A stretch of 64,000 nt of DNA from positions 558,001 to 622,000 of the forward strand of contig NZ_NERD01000002.1 of assembly GCF_002799155.1 (NCBI RefSeq). The letters run 5' to 3'. The notes under the pieces are model-generated. The model was not told where the DNA came from, made no database searches, and was given only the letters and a program-made list of their open reading frames with translations. The translations under genes were made by a program, and so were the position numbers. Below are positions 28,749 to 39,077 of this stretch, piece after piece. The DNA is from Stenotrophomonas maltophilia. GTDB taxonomy: Bacteria > Pseudomonadota > Gammaproteobacteria > Xanthomonadales > Xanthomonadaceae. The first letter of the stretch is position 1. Each line of letters opens with the position of its first letter.

Positions 28749-29324
28749 TCAGCGTCGGGGCGTGTAGCGGCCCTTGGACTGGCTGAGGAAATGATACGTG
28801 TTGTTCTTCGAATCCACCTCGAAGCCAACGCCGGACTGTTCCATGCCGGGGCGGGTCATGGTGACCAGTGCATCGGTGCGGGCACGGTTCTCTTTCGGGA
28901 ACACGTCCAGGTGGTCGGTGCGGAAGGTGGTCGGCACTACGCCCGGGTCGGCCGGGCTGTCGCCGGCGACATTGCCGCGCAGCTTCATCTCGTCGCCCTT
29001 GGCGCTGAGCCAGCCGGTCTCGGCGCGCAGGGTCCAGTGCTTGCCATCCTTGTCCGGCATCTCGAACAGCGGCGTGGCGATGTTGATGGTCTGGTCGCCA
29101 CGCTGGCGCTCCAGCAACGGGGCGCGCAGGGTGGTCGATTCCTTGCCGTGCTCATCCAGGGCGACGATCTGGAAGTCGTGCAGGATGTAGTCCACACCGG
29201 CGTCCTGGCCGGCACTGGCCGGCGCCTTGTCGCGGTTGCGCAGGGCGGCCCAGCTGCTGAGCAGGGCCGCCAGCAGCAGGCCGATTCCGAGCAGGGTGCG
29301 CCAGTTCAGGGTCGGCAGGTTCAT
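28749..29324 (-). CDS. lptC: LPS export protein LptC
   Basis: This 191-residue bitopic protein has one N-terminal transmembrane helix (LLGIGLLLAALLSSWAAL, about 11-28) and a periplasmic jellyroll that hands LPS from LptFG to LptA. The ATG at 29324 overlaps the kdsC TGA (ATGA). Sequence is only moderately conserved, as usual for LptC, but context and length fit. Confidence 0.93.
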   Translation of the reverse strand: MNLPTLNWRTLLGIGLLLAALLSSWAALRNRDKAPASAGQDAGVDYILHDFQIVALDEHGKESTTLRAPLLERQRGDQTINIATPLFEMPDKDGKHWTLRAETGWLSAKGDEMKLRGNVAGDSPADPGVVPTTFRTDHLDVFPKENRARTDALVTMTRPGMEQSGVGFEVDSKNNTYHFLSQSKGRYTPRR

Positions 29325-29869
29325 GCGCCGAACCTCGCAAGGACCGCGTCCACGTGGCCCTGGGCGGCCAGCAGGATGTCGCACAGCTCGCGCGCGGCGC
29401 CACGCCCGCCATTGGCGCGGGTCTGCCAGTGCACGCGCTCGGCGATCCACGGGTGGGCGTTGGCCGGTGCCACCGCCAGGCCGACCGCGCCCAGCGGCGC
29501 CAGGTCCGGCAGGTCGTCGCCCATGAAGGCCACCTGCTCCAGACCGACGCCGTGCTGCGCGCACAGTGCCTGCACGCTGGCCAGCTTGTCGCCCACGGCG
29601 ATCTGGGTGTCGATGCCGAGGTCGGCGCCGCGCCTGAGCGCGGACTGGCTGTTGCGCGCAGTGATCAGCACGGGATGGATGCCGTGCTGTTGCAGCAGTT
29701 TCAGGCCCAGGCCATCCTGCACGAAGTACGCCTTGCTCTCGTTGCCGTCCTTGTCGTAGTACAGCTGACCGTCGGTGAGGGTGCCGTCCACGTCGAAGCA
29801 GGCCAGGCGGACACGGGCCGCGGCGGCATGCAGATGGGCGGGGAAGGCGGGCAGGGGGGACCAGGGCAT
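29321..29869 (-). CDS. kdsC: 3-deoxy-D-manno-octulosonate-8-phosphate phosphatase
   Basis: This 182-residue HAD phosphatase has the DxDGTLTDG nucleophile motif (CFDVDGTLTDG, about residues 23-33), TARNS (motif II), and FMGDDLPDLAPL (motif IV). It releases phosphate from KDO-8-P to give KDO for lipid A core. The ATG at 29869 gives the usual length. kdsD is 67 nt upstream. Confidence 0.95.
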   Translation of the reverse strand: MPWSPLPAFPAHLHAAAARVRLACFDVDGTLTDGQLYYDKDGNESKAYFVQDGLGLKLLQQHGIHPVLITARNSQSALRRGADLGIDTQIAVGDKLASVQALCAQHGVGLEQVAFMGDDLPDLAPLGAVGLAVAPANAHPWIAERVHWQTRANGGRGAARELCDILLAAQGHVDAVLARFGA

Positions 29870-29936
29870 CAGGGTGGCAGGCTCGATGGGTTCGGGTTGG
29901 GGCGGTACAGACTGAATGGGGTCTACGGACTGTCGG

Positions 29937-30938
29937 TTAAACCACCCGGGCCCGCAACAGGTCATGAATGTTCAGGGCGCCGACCGCGCGGCCCTGGCCG
30001 TCGACCACGATCAGGCCGGTGATCTTGTGGGTCTCCATCAGCCGGGCGGCCTCCACGGCCAGCTGGTCGGCGCCGATGGTGCGCGGGTTGCGGGTCATCA
30101 CATCGGCGATCTTCGCGGTCCGTACGTCCAGCGCACTGTCCAGCGCCCGGCGCAGGTCGCCGTCGGTGAACAGGCCGATCAGCACGCCGCCGTCGTCGAC
30201 CACGGCGGTCATGCCCAGGCGTTTGCGGCTCATTTCCATCAGGGCCTCGCTGAGGCTGGCATCGGCACCCACGCTGGGCAGGTCCTCGCCGGTGTGCATG
30301 ACGTCGGTGATGTGCAGCAGCAGGCGGCGGCCGAGGCTGCCGGCCGGGTGCGAGCGGGCGAAGTCGTCGGCGGTGAAGCCGCGTGCATCGAGCAGGGCCA
30401 CGGCCAGCGCATCGCCCATCGCCAGCGAGGCGGTGGTGCTGGAGGTCGGCGCGAGCGCCAGCGGGCAGGCCTCGGCCGGCACGCTGACGTCCAGGTGGAT
30501 GTCGGCGGCGGTGGCCAGGCTCGACTGCGGGCGGCCGGTCATGGAAATCAGCACGTTGCCCTGGCGCTTGAGCACCGGCAGCAGCATCAGCACCTCATCC
30601 GATTCACCCGAATAGGACAGAGCCAGCACGACGTCGTCCTCGGTGATCATGCCCAGGTCGCCGTGGCCGGCTTCGCCGGGGTGGACGTAGAACGCCGGCG
30701 TGCCGGTGGAGGCCAGGGTGGCGGCGATCTTGCGGGCGATATGCCCGGACTTCCCCATGCCGGTGGCGACCACCCGGCCACGGCTGGCCAGTATCGCCTG
30801 GCAGGCCTGCTGGAAAGCCTCGCCAAGGCGGTCGGCCACGGCATCCAGTGCCTGCTGTTCGATCTCGAAGACGCGGCGGCCACTGGCGACCAGGCTGGCC
30901 GGATCGACGGAACGGGGGGGCAGGAGGGACTCGGCCAT
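29937..30938 (-). CDS. kdsD: Arabinose-5-phosphate isomerase
   Basis: This 333-residue enzyme converts ribulose-5-phosphate to arabinose-5-phosphate for KDO synthesis. It has an SIS domain (about 45-180; GMGKSGHIARKIAATLASTG, LALSYSGESDE) and two CBS domains at the C-terminus (210-333). The ATG at 30938 is the natural start; the much longer frame to 32444 is antisense to murA. It opens the LPS block and is divergent from ibaG, 54 nt away. Confidence 0.95.
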   Translation of the reverse strand: MAESLLPPRSVDPASLVASGRRVFEIEQQALDAVADRLGEAFQQACQAILASRGRVVATGMGKSGHIARKIAATLASTGTPAFYVHPGEAGHGDLGMITEDDVVLALSYSGESDEVLMLLPVLKRQGNVLISMTGRPQSSLATAADIHLDVSVPAEACPLALAPTSSTTASLAMGDALAVALLDARGFTADDFARSHPAGSLGRRLLLHITDVMHTGEDLPSVGADASLSEALMEMSRKRLGMTAVVDDGGVLIGLFTDGDLRRALDSALDVRTAKIADVMTRNPRTIGADQLAVEAARLMETHKITGLIVVDGQGRAVGALNIHDLLRARVV

Positions 30939-30992
30939 GCGGACGCCACGCAGCGGAAGTAGAATGGAGGCACATTTTATTAGGAAAGCCCG

Positions 30993-31223
30993 TTGGACGC
31001 CGACACCATCCGCAACCTGATCGAAACCGGCCTGCCCGGCGCCCGCGCCGACGTGCACGGCGATGATGGCGTGCATTTCGACGCGACCGTGGTCTGCGAG
31101 GCCTTTGCCGGAAAGATGCCGCTGGCCCGCCACCGGATGGTCTATGCCACCCTGGGCGACCTGATGGGCGGCGCGATCCACGCGCTGGCGCTGAAAACCG
31201 TGACCCCGGCCGAAGCCGGCTGA
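30993..31223 (+). CDS. ibaG: BolA-family protein IbaG
   Basis: This 76-residue BolA-like protein starts at a TTG (30993), preceded by TAGGAAAG, and reads LDADTIRNLIETGLPG, then HFDATVVCEAFAGK and RHRMVYATLGDLM. The family binds [2Fe-2S] with monothiol glutaredoxins; in E. coli ibaG also precedes murA. murA follows 21 nt later, so they are likely one operon. The rare start and position beside murA agree with close relatives. Confidence 0.92.
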   Translation: MDADTIRNLIETGLPGARADVHGDDGVHFDATVVCEAFAGKMPLARHRMVYATLGDLMGGAIHALALKTVTPAEAG

Positions 31224-32839
<1,616 letters not shown>

Positions 32840-32841
32840 GA

Positions 32842-32870
32842 AAACGCCCGCGAAAGCGGGCGTTTCTTTT
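32842..32870 (+). terminator. Rho-independent terminator of ibaG-murA operon
   Basis: AAACGCCCGC (32842-32851) pairs perfectly with GCGGGCGTTT (32856-32865) around a GAAA tetraloop, followed by CTTTT. It begins 3 nt after the stop of the EF-hand gene. Confidence 0.9.
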
Positions 32871-32873
32871 CGC

Positions 32874-32912
32874 GGGGTCGGATCCCTTTCCGACGGAAAG
32901 GGCTCTGACCCC
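32874..32912. repeat. REP palindrome, GGGGTC family, unequal arms
   Basis: The left arm reads GGGGTCGGATCCCTTTCCG and the right arm CGGAAAGGGCTCTGACCCC. They pair except at the GATC/GCTC positions, an asymmetry shared with copies at 22973 and 62009. It lies between convergent genes, next to a normal terminator. Confidence 0.85.
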
Positions 32913-32918
32913 GGGCGG

Positions 32919-33602
32919 TCAGTTCATCGCCTTGATGGTCAGGTCCAGCGCATCGCGGCCGCTCTCACGCTGCAGCATGCGCGCCGGCACCGGGAACTCC
33001 GGCACGATCCAGGCGATCAGTTCCTTGTTGCCGTCGGCGCGCGAGACCTTGGTGGCTTCATAGCTCTTGCCGCCCACGGTGATCGATTCCTTGCCGATCA
33101 CGCGGTAGGTCATGTTCTTGATGCGGCCTTCGTCGACCATGCGGTAGGTCAGCGGCTTGCCTGCGGCCAGGTCACGGGCGATTGCCAGGTTGATCAGCAG
33201 TGCATCCATGTCACCGGCCTTCAGTGCGATCGGGCCGGCGCGGTCCGGCTTGATGTCGCCGGTCCAGGTGGCCTGGTTGCTGGTCCAGTTGTAGTTGGCC
33301 TGCACGTTGCGCTTCTTCACCAGCAGCGCCGAACGGTCCTGGCTGCTGAGCGGGCGCAGCTGGCCACGCACTTCCTCGAACACGGTGCTCTGGCTGAGGT
33401 CGGCCAGCTGGTTCTTCACCTGCAGGCTGTAGCGCCACTTGTTGCTGCCTTCGCTGGCCAGGGTCATGGTGCCGTTGGCCTGCATGCCCATGTAGCTGGC
33501 CAGGTAATCGGCCTTGAACGGCTGCAGCGCCATGGCCGGCAGGCTGGCCACGGACAGCGCGGCCGCGGCGATCCAGGTGAGGGGGCGGGTCAGGGTGCTC
33601 AT
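32919..33602 (-). CDS. DUF3108 domain periplasmic protein (copy 2)
   Basis: This 227-residue protein has a Sec signal (MSTLTRPLTWIAAAALSVASLPAMA) and a DUF3108 beta-rich domain starting LQPFKADYLASYMGMQANG. It ends before a REP. The upstream neighbour is a paralogue with matching blocks (LQPF.A.Y, QSTVFEE, ALLINLAI.RD, PVRILQRE versus PVPARMLQRE), so the pair arose by tandem duplication. Function unknown; DUF3108 proteins are outer-envelope candidates. The two genes are 2 nt apart. Confidence 0.85.
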   Translation of the reverse strand: MSTLTRPLTWIAAAALSVASLPAMALQPFKADYLASYMGMQANGTMTLASEGSNKWRYSLQVKNQLADLSQSTVFEEVRGQLRPLSSQDRSALLVKKRNVQANYNWTSNQATWTGDIKPDRAGPIALKAGDMDALLINLAIARDLAAGKPLTYRMVDEGRIKNMTYRVIGKESITVGGKSYEATKVSRADGNKELIAWIVPEFPVPARMLQRESGRDALDLTIKAMN

Positions 33603-33604
33603 GC

Positions 33605-34426
33605 TCAGACTCCTTGGTATTCGATCAGGCGCAGATCCACGCGGTCTTCGCCGTCTTCGCGTTGCAGGATGCGCACCGGGGTGGGGACACCGTTGGCGAT
33701 CCAGAGGATGGTTTCGTTGTTGCCGCCGTTGGTCCGGTAGACCCGCAGCGCGTTGTAGGACAGGTCGCCGACCTCGACGTTCTCGGTCTGCGGCGCGGCC
33801 TGGTAGTCGTGCTGGCGGACCTTGCCCATGTCCACGTAGCGGTAGTGCATGGTGGCACCGGGGCGGGCATCGCGCATGATCGCCAGGTTGATCAGTAGTG
33901 CGCTCTGGTCGCCCGGCTGCAGCGGGATCGGCTGCGCGCGTTCCTTCTTGACGTCGCCGCTCCACTGCGCGGTGCCGGCCTGCCAGTTGTACGTGCCGAC
34001 CGCCTTCTTGCCGAGGAACAGGCCCTTGCGCACCGTGCTCTGGCTGAGCGGTGCATAGGTGCCACCGCGCTCTTCGAACACCGTGCTCTGTTCGATGTTC
34101 AGGCCCAGCACGCTGGCGAAGCCGCGGCGGCCGACCACCTGCATGTCCACCCGCCACTGGCTGCCGCCGGTGTGGGTGACCTGCATGCTGGCATCGCCCG
34201 CTTCCTTGCCCTTGTAGAAGGCCTGGTAGGTAGCGCTGAACGGCTGCAGCGGCGGCGGTTCCCACGCCAATGCCGGCAGGGCCGGGGCCGTCGTTTCGGC
34301 CGGCGGCTGCACCGCTGGCACCGGCGCCGGCGGGGCGGCGGGCGCCTGTGCCTGGCCCCAACCCACGCCGGGAAGCACGGCAAGCGACAGCAGCAATGAA
34401 GTGGACAGCAGGGTCGTGGTCTTCAT
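33605..34426 (-). CDS. DUF3108 domain periplasmic protein (copy 1)
   Basis: This 273-residue paralogue of the next gene has a signal peptide (MKTTTLLSTSLLLSLAVLPG), a Pro/Ala-rich linker of about 35 residues (PAAPPAPVPAVQPPAE) absent from its neighbour, and a DUF3108 domain from LQPFSATYQAFYKGKEAGD. The linker could reach through peptidoglycan. It is the first of two and is 68 nt from purN, so it may belong to that transcript. Confidence 0.85.
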   Translation of the reverse strand: MKTTTLLSTSLLLSLAVLPGVGWGQAQAPAAPPAPVPAVQPPAETTAPALPALAWEPPPLQPFSATYQAFYKGKEAGDASMQVTHTGGSQWRVDMQVVGRRGFASVLGLNIEQSTVFEERGGTYAPLSQSTVRKGLFLGKKAVGTYNWQAGTAQWSGDVKKERAQPIPLQPGDQSALLINLAIMRDARPGATMHYRYVDMGKVRQHDYQAAPQTENVEVGDLSYNALRVYRTNGGNNETILWIANGVPTPVRILQREDGEDRVDLRLIEYQGV

Positions 34427-34494
34427 GGAGGACAGGAGCTGCAGGAGGGGGGCAGGATGCCAGCCCCGCAGTCAGCGGGGCGTGTGCGTGGGCG

Positions 34495-35154
34495 TTACCG
34501 GTTCAGGTTCCCGGCGGAATCTAGGACCAGTGGGCTAAACAGGGGGTGACCATCCAGCAGTGGCTGGCCCTCCCGTTCAGCCAGGCGGCCGGCGCACAGC
34601 AGCTGCAGGGTGGCGATCAGCAGCGGGTGCTCCACCGCCAGCACGCGTGCAGCCAGGCTGTTCGCGTCATCGCCGGGCAGTACCGGCACCCGTGCCTGGG
34701 CCAGCACGGCGCCGGCATCCAGCTCGGGCACCACCAGGTGCACGCTGGCCCCATGCTCCGCATCGCCGGCGTGCAGCGCCCGCGCATGCGTGTCCAGCCC
34801 CTTGTGCAGCGGTAGCAGGGAGGGGTGGATGTTGACCAGCCGGCCATTGAAGCGCTGCACGAAGGCGGCGCCGAGAATGCGCATGTAGCCGGCGCAGACG
34901 ATCAAATCCGGCGCGACCGCGGCCAGCGCATCGCCCAAGGCCTGCTCGTAGGCGGCGCGGTCATCGAATTCTTTCGGTGCATGCGCCCAGCGCAGGCTGG
35001 CGCCGACCCGCTGCAGCGCGGCGGCGGACGGGCGGTCGGAGAACACGCCGACCACCTCGGCGGGCAGGCGGCCGTCGGCGATGGCATCGAGGATGGCCTG
35101 CAGGTTGCTGCCGCGGCCGGAGGCAAGCACGGCAATGCGGGTGGGCGCGGTCAT
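34495..35154 (-). CDS. purN: Phosphoribosylglycinamide formyltransferase
   Basis: This 219-residue enzyme uses 10-formyl-THF to formylate GAR in purine synthesis. The phosphate loop ASGRGSNLQAI is at 11-21, the catalytic core is NIHPSLLPLHKGLDTH, and the C-terminal Asp lies in HLVVPELDAGAVLAQ. The ATG at 35154 overlaps the TGA of the upstream DUF2238 gene (ATGA). purM is 1.6 kb away on the same strand, separated by three membrane-protein genes. Confidence 0.96.
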   Translation of the reverse strand: MTAPTRIAVLASGRGSNLQAILDAIADGRLPAEVVGVFSDRPSAAALQRVGASLRWAHAPKEFDDRAAYEQALGDALAAVAPDLIVCAGYMRILGAAFVQRFNGRLVNIHPSLLPLHKGLDTHARALHAGDAEHGASVHLVVPELDAGAVLAQARVPVLPGDDANSLAARVLAVEHPLLIATLQLLCAGRLAEREGQPLLDGHPLFSPLVLDSAGNLNR

Positions 35155-35810
35155 TGCTGGGTACTCCGGCGGACCAGCGGCCAGGTCAGCAGGCTGCCCA
35201 CGGTGGCCATCAGCATGTCGGCGTGTGCATCCCACATGTCGCCCTGCTGCCCGTTGTAGGCCTCGGCGGCATCCGGCGACAGGGCAAGCGCGATGGCCCA
35301 CTCGAACCACTCGTAGACCAGGCTGGCGCACATCACCGTCATCACCGCCAGGCTGAAGGCCTGGCCGCGGCGCAGCGCCGGCCAGGCATGGCGTGCCAGC
35401 TGCAGCAGTGCCGGCGTGAAACAGACGCCGAACAGGAAGTGGATGAGGCGGTCGAAATGATTGCGCTGCCAGCCGAACGCCGCATTGGGCGACCAGCCGG
35501 TCAGCGCCTGCGCCCACGCGTCGTAAGGCACGTTCGAGTACAGCCAGCGCGCCGCCACGCAATGCAGCGCGATGAAGCCGCAGATCGCGATGAAGGCGCC
35601 GTTGCCCATCCAGCCGCGGCGGTCGATCCACAGCAATGCGGCCAGGCCGATCACGGTCAGGGTGCTGTGCAGGGCCTGTTCGGTGGGCCACAGCGGGTGG
35701 ATCCAGCTGATCGCGAACACCGCCAGCACGGCGGCGAAGGCCAGCTTCTTCGGTAGTGAAAAGCGATGAGTGCTGGCAGCAACGGGGGCGGCGATGGCAG
35801 GCGAGGACAT
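35151..35810 (-). CDS. DUF2238 family (YjdF-like) membrane protein
   Basis: This 219-residue inner-membrane protein has about six hydrophobic helices, with the family core NHFDRLIHFLFGVCFTPALL and YEWFEWAIAL, then YNGQQGDMWDAHADMLMATVGS containing conserved acids and histidines. Start ATG at 35810. Its role is unknown. It is coupled to purN through a 4-nt overlap, which may be chance of compaction. Confidence 0.85.
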   Translation of the reverse strand: MSSPAIAAPVAASTHRFSLPKKLAFAAVLAVFAISWIHPLWPTEQALHSTLTVIGLAALLWIDRRGWMGNGAFIAICGFIALHCVAARWLYSNVPYDAWAQALTGWSPNAAFGWQRNHFDRLIHFLFGVCFTPALLQLARHAWPALRRGQAFSLAVMTVMCASLVYEWFEWAIALALSPDAAEAYNGQQGDMWDAHADMLMATVGSLLTWPLVRRSTQQ

Positions 35811-35850
35811 GTCGGGTCGATCAGAAGGGGGCGGTCGTCTGCCTGCAGGC

Positions 35851-36273
35851 TCAGACACTGAGGTGGTCGCCGCGGTCAAACAGCACGGCCATGTCGGGCT
35901 TGGACAGGAACACCCAGGCATAGGCGGTCAGGGCCATGCCCAACGGGCCGGCCAGCACCGCCAGCCAGGCCGTGCGCTGGCACCAGGCCAGCCCGGTGCG
36001 ACGCGACAGCAGGCGCGCGGTGTGCAGCTGCACGAAGCCCAGCACGGCAGCCAGCACTGAAACGGCGCCGTACACCGTGGCCAGCACTGCGCCATCGTCC
36101 AGCCCGCGCGAGCTGGCGACCAGGCCGATGAAACCGAGGAAGGCCAGCGCAGCTACCCAGTGGAAAACCGCCAGCGCGTAGAACAGCACCTTCAGCGTCT
36201 GCAGGTGGCTGGCCAGCTGCAGCTGCGCAAGCGACTGCTGCGGCAGCGGCGGAGGCGTGCCCGGGCTCGTCAT
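35851..36273 (-). CDS. Small membrane protein with about four helices
   Basis: This 140-residue protein has a Pro/Gln-rich start and hydrophobic segments at about 29-53, 67-86 and 99-121, with a fourth near the end possible. I do not recognise a named family. It overlaps the next upstream gene by 4 nt (ATGA) and both end in the same gene set between purM and purN. It could be a paralogue-like partner of that gene because both have similar size and layout. Confidence 0.65.
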   Translation of the reverse strand: MTSPGTPPPLPQQSLAQLQLASHLQTLKVLFYALAVFHWVAALAFLGFIGLVASSRGLDDGAVLATVYGAVSVLAAVLGFVQLHTARLLSRRTGLAWCQRTAWLAVLAGPLGMALTAYAWVFLSKPDMAVLFDRGDHLSV

Positions 36274-36758
36274 GCCGCGGTACCGGCGGTGTCGAACGCG
36301 GCCTTGACCTGCGGGCGCAGCAGCGTGATCAGGCTGAACACCCCCAGCACGGTACCGATCGGCGTGAACAGGCAGGCCAGGCCAGCCATGATCAGGCACA
36401 GCAGGTAGCGGCGGCGGCGCGCCAGGCAGCGGCCGGCATAGGCGACGAACGCGCCCAGGGTCACGCCACCGAACACGATGACGCAGCCGATGAGGGTGAA
36501 CATCCAGCCGAACAGGCGCTGTTCGGCCGGCGACGAGGGTTGGCCGCCGGAATTCATCGGCAGATTGCCGTTGAGGGCGGTGATGCCCAGCACGATGTGG
36601 ACGATGAAGATCATCGAGAACAGCGCGATCAGGCCACCGACCACGTAGTGCGCAATCGACAGCATGCGCAGATGGTCAGCATCCTGGCTGCTGAACGCCG
36701 GTGCCACCGTCGTTGGCGGCGGCACGGGGGCGGGTGTCGGGGGGGGCGTTGCGTCCAT
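36270..36758 (-). CDS. Small membrane protein with proline-rich N-terminus
   Basis: This 162-residue protein opens with MDATPPPTPAPVPPPTT, a Pro-rich leader, followed by four likely helices (about 35-60, 82-106, 115-125 and 128-148). No catalytic motif is visible and no family is recognised with confidence. It lies 21 nt downstream of purM and overlaps the next gene by 4 nt, so it is part of the purM transcript. Confidence 0.65.
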   Translation of the reverse strand: MDATPPPTPAPVPPPTTVAPAFSSQDADHLRMLSIAHYVVGGLIALFSMIFIVHIVLGITALNGNLPMNSGGQPSSPAEQRLFGWMFTLIGCVIVFGGVTLGAFVAYAGRCLARRRRYLLCLIMAGLACLFTPIGTVLGVFSLITLLRPQVKAAFDTAGTAA

Positions 36759-36779
36759 GCGGGCTCCTCGGGGCCGGGT

Positions 36780-37838
36780 TCAGCCGATGTGGACGCGCTC
36801 GGCGCCTTCAGCGGTGACCACCTGGCCGATGGTCCAGTGTTCCAGGCCCTGTGCCTTGACCGCCTCGCTCACCGCGGCGACCTGGTCCGCTGCCACGATC
36901 AGCACGAAGCCGATGCCGCAGTTGAAGGTACGCCACATCTCGCTGTCGGCCACGGCGCCTTCCTTCTGCAGCCACTGGAACACCGGCGGCAGGGTCCAGG
37001 ACGAGGCCTGGATGTCCAGGCCGAGGCCGTCGGGCACTACGCGGATGATGTTCTCGGTCAGGCCGCCACCGGTGATGTGGGCCATGCCGTGGATGGCTTC
37101 GCCATGCGACTTCAGCAGCGACAGGATCGGCTTCACGTACAGGCGGGTCGGTGCCATCAGCGCATCGACCAGCTTCACGCCGCCTTCCAGTTCCAGCTCG
37201 GCCGGGCGGCCGGCACGGTCGTAGATGCGGCGCACCAGCGAGTAGCCATTGGAATGCGGACCGGACGAGGCAATGCCGATCAGCACGTCGCCGGCGGCCA
37301 CGCTGGCGCCGTCCTTCAGCTCGCTCTTCTCGACCGCAGCGACCGTGAAGCCGGCCAGGTCGTACTCGCCCGGGGCGTACATGTCGGGCATTTCAGCGGT
37401 TTCGCCGCCGATCAGCGCGCAGCCGGCCTCGGTGCAGCCGTTGGCGATGCCGCCCACGACCGCCGCGGCGGTGTCGATGTCCAGCTTGCCGGTGGCGAAG
37501 TAATCCAGGAAGAACAGCGGCTCGGCGCCCTGCACCAGCACGTCGTTCACGCACATGGCGACCAGGTCGATGCCGATCGTATCGTGGCGGTTCAGCTGAT
37601 GGGCCAGCTTCAGCTTGGTACCCACGCCATCGGTACCCGACACCAGCACCGGCTCGCGGTACTTGTTGGACAGGTCGAACAGGGCGCCGAAACCGCCCAG
37701 GCCGCCCATCACTTCCGGGCGGAAGCTGCGCTTGACCAGGGGCTTGATCCGCTCGACCAGCTCGTTGCCGGCGTCGATGTCGACACCCGCGTCACGGTAG
37801 GTGAGGGGGGAGGGGGCGGAAGACGGGGTGTTGGTCAC
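36780..37838 (-). CDS. purM: Phosphoribosylformylglycinamidine cyclo-ligase
   Basis: This 352-residue ATP-dependent AIR synthetase closes the imidazole ring in purine synthesis. It has the PurM motifs [12 protein letters not shown] (ATP loop), [44 protein letters not shown] and the late [11 protein letters not shown] use the GTG at 37838, which gives the family length; the frame to 37895 is longer. The gene is divergent from the DUF2066 gene, 111 nt away. Confidence 0.96.
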   Translation of the reverse strand: MTNTPSSAPSPLTYRDAGVDIDAGNELVERIKPLVKRSFRPEVMGGLGGFGALFDLSNKYREPVLVSGTDGVGTKLKLAHQLNRHDTIGIDLVAMCVNDVLVQGAEPLFFLDYFATGKLDIDTAAAVVGGIANGCTEAGCALIGGETAEMPDMYAPGEYDLAGFTVAAVEKSELKDGASVAAGDVLIGIASSGPHSNGYSLVRRIYDRAGRPAELELEGGVKLVDALMAPTRLYVKPILSLLKSHGEAIHGMAHITGGGLTENIIRVVPDGLGLDIQASSWTLPPVFQWLQKEGAVADSEMWRTFNCGIGFVLIVAADQVAAVSEAVKAQGLEHWTIGQVVTAEGAERVHIG

Positions 37839-37949
37839 GGGCGTCGGCGCTGGCAGGGGTTGAACGAGCGATTTTAACAGGCCGCATTGGCGCAAAGGCC
37901 GTATTCGGGCAACAATTCCCCCGGATTCGTCGAGCCAATGGATGTCCTG

Positions 37950-39077
37950 ATGCGCCGCAGCCTGATTCTGACCCTGCTCCTTGCACTGAGCCTGCCGATG
38001 GCCACGATGGCCCAGAGCGGCCTGCGCACCGAGGGAGATGTTGCCACCGCCTCGGGTGCCTACGAGGCCGAAGTGCCCGTCAACAGCCAGGCCGAAGCCG
38101 ATCGCAACGGTGCCCTGGCCCGCGCCCTGAGCGTGGTGCTGGGCAAGCTGTCCGGCGACCGCAACGTGATGTCACGCCCCGGCGTGGTACAGGCGCTGCG
38201 CAATGCCAAGGACTACGTGGCCAGCTACGACTACAAGCAGGACCAGAGCGTGGGCGCCAGCGGCGCACCGAGCTTCCGCACCCTGCTGGTGGCCCGTTTC
38301 CGCGAGGACGACGTCGATTCGCTGGTATCGGCGCTGGGCCTGCCGCTGTGGCCGCAGCCGCGACCGAAGCCGGTGCTGTGGCTGGCCGTCGACGACGGCA
38401 GTGGCCCGCGCCTGGTCAGCGTGCAGCAGGCCAATGCCGCCCGTCCGTTGCTGAACCGCGCCATCGAGCGCGGCTACAAGCTGGGCCTGCCCAGCGGTGG
38501 CGCCGCCGAACAGGCACTGGCCGGTGCCATCTGGCGCCAGGACAGCGCCGCCGTGGCCCGCGCCTCCTCCCGCTACTCGCCGCCGATGCAGCTGATCGGC
38601 AAGCTGTACCGCGCCAATGGCGGCTGGCAGGCGGACTGGGTGTTCGTCGACAACGGTCGTGAGCTGAACAAGTGGACCAGCAAGGACGCCAACGCCATGC
38701 GCGCGATGGCGGCCGGTGCCGATGGTGCCGCCGATGCGCTGGTCAAGCGCTATGCCAAGGCCGGCGCCGCCGTCGGCCAGGCCGGGACCTACCGGGTGGT
38801 GGTCACCGGCATCAACAGTGCCGACGACTACCTGCGCCTGGCCGCCGGCCTGCGTGAGGTGCCGGTGGTGCGCAACGTCACCCCGCTGCACGCTTCGGCC
38901 GGCCAGCTTGAACTGAGCCTGGAGATGACCACCGGCCTGGCCGGCTTCAACCGCATGCTGGGCGACAACGGCGTGCTGGTGCCGAGCGCACCGCTGCCGG
39001 CTCTGCCGACGCCGATCGACGACACCACCGGTGCCCCGGTCGCTGCGCCGGTCAGCAACGAGTACCGCCTGCGATGA
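37950..39077 (+). CDS. DUF2066 domain secreted protein
   Basis: This 375-residue protein starts at ATG 37950 ([22 protein letters not shown], a Sec signal), with an alternative ATG at 37938. The rest is soluble DUF2066: [23 protein letters not shown] repeats (here [10 protein letters not shown]), [20 protein letters not shown], and a C-terminal [16 protein letters not shown] domain. Found in many proteobacteria, function unknown. It overlaps the perM gene by 4 nt (ATGA) and precedes hda, the usual order perM-hda. Confidence 0.87.
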   Translation: MRRSLILTLLLALSLPMATMAQSGLRTEGDVATASGAYEAEVPVNSQAEADRNGALARALSVVLGKLSGDRNVMSRPGVVQALRNAKDYVASYDYKQDQSVGASGAPSFRTLLVARFREDDVDSLVSALGLPLWPQPRPKPVLWLAVDDGSGPRLVSVQQANAARPLLNRAIERGYKLGLPSGGAAEQALAGAIWRQDSAAVARASSRYSPPMQLIGKLYRANGGWQADWVFVDNGRELNKWTSKDANAMRAMAAGADGAADALVKRYAKAGAAVGQAGTYRVVVTGINSADDYLRLAAGLREVPVVRNVTPLHASAGQLELSLEMTTGLAGFNRMLGDNGVLVPSAPLPALPTPIDDTTGAPVAAPVSNEYRLR

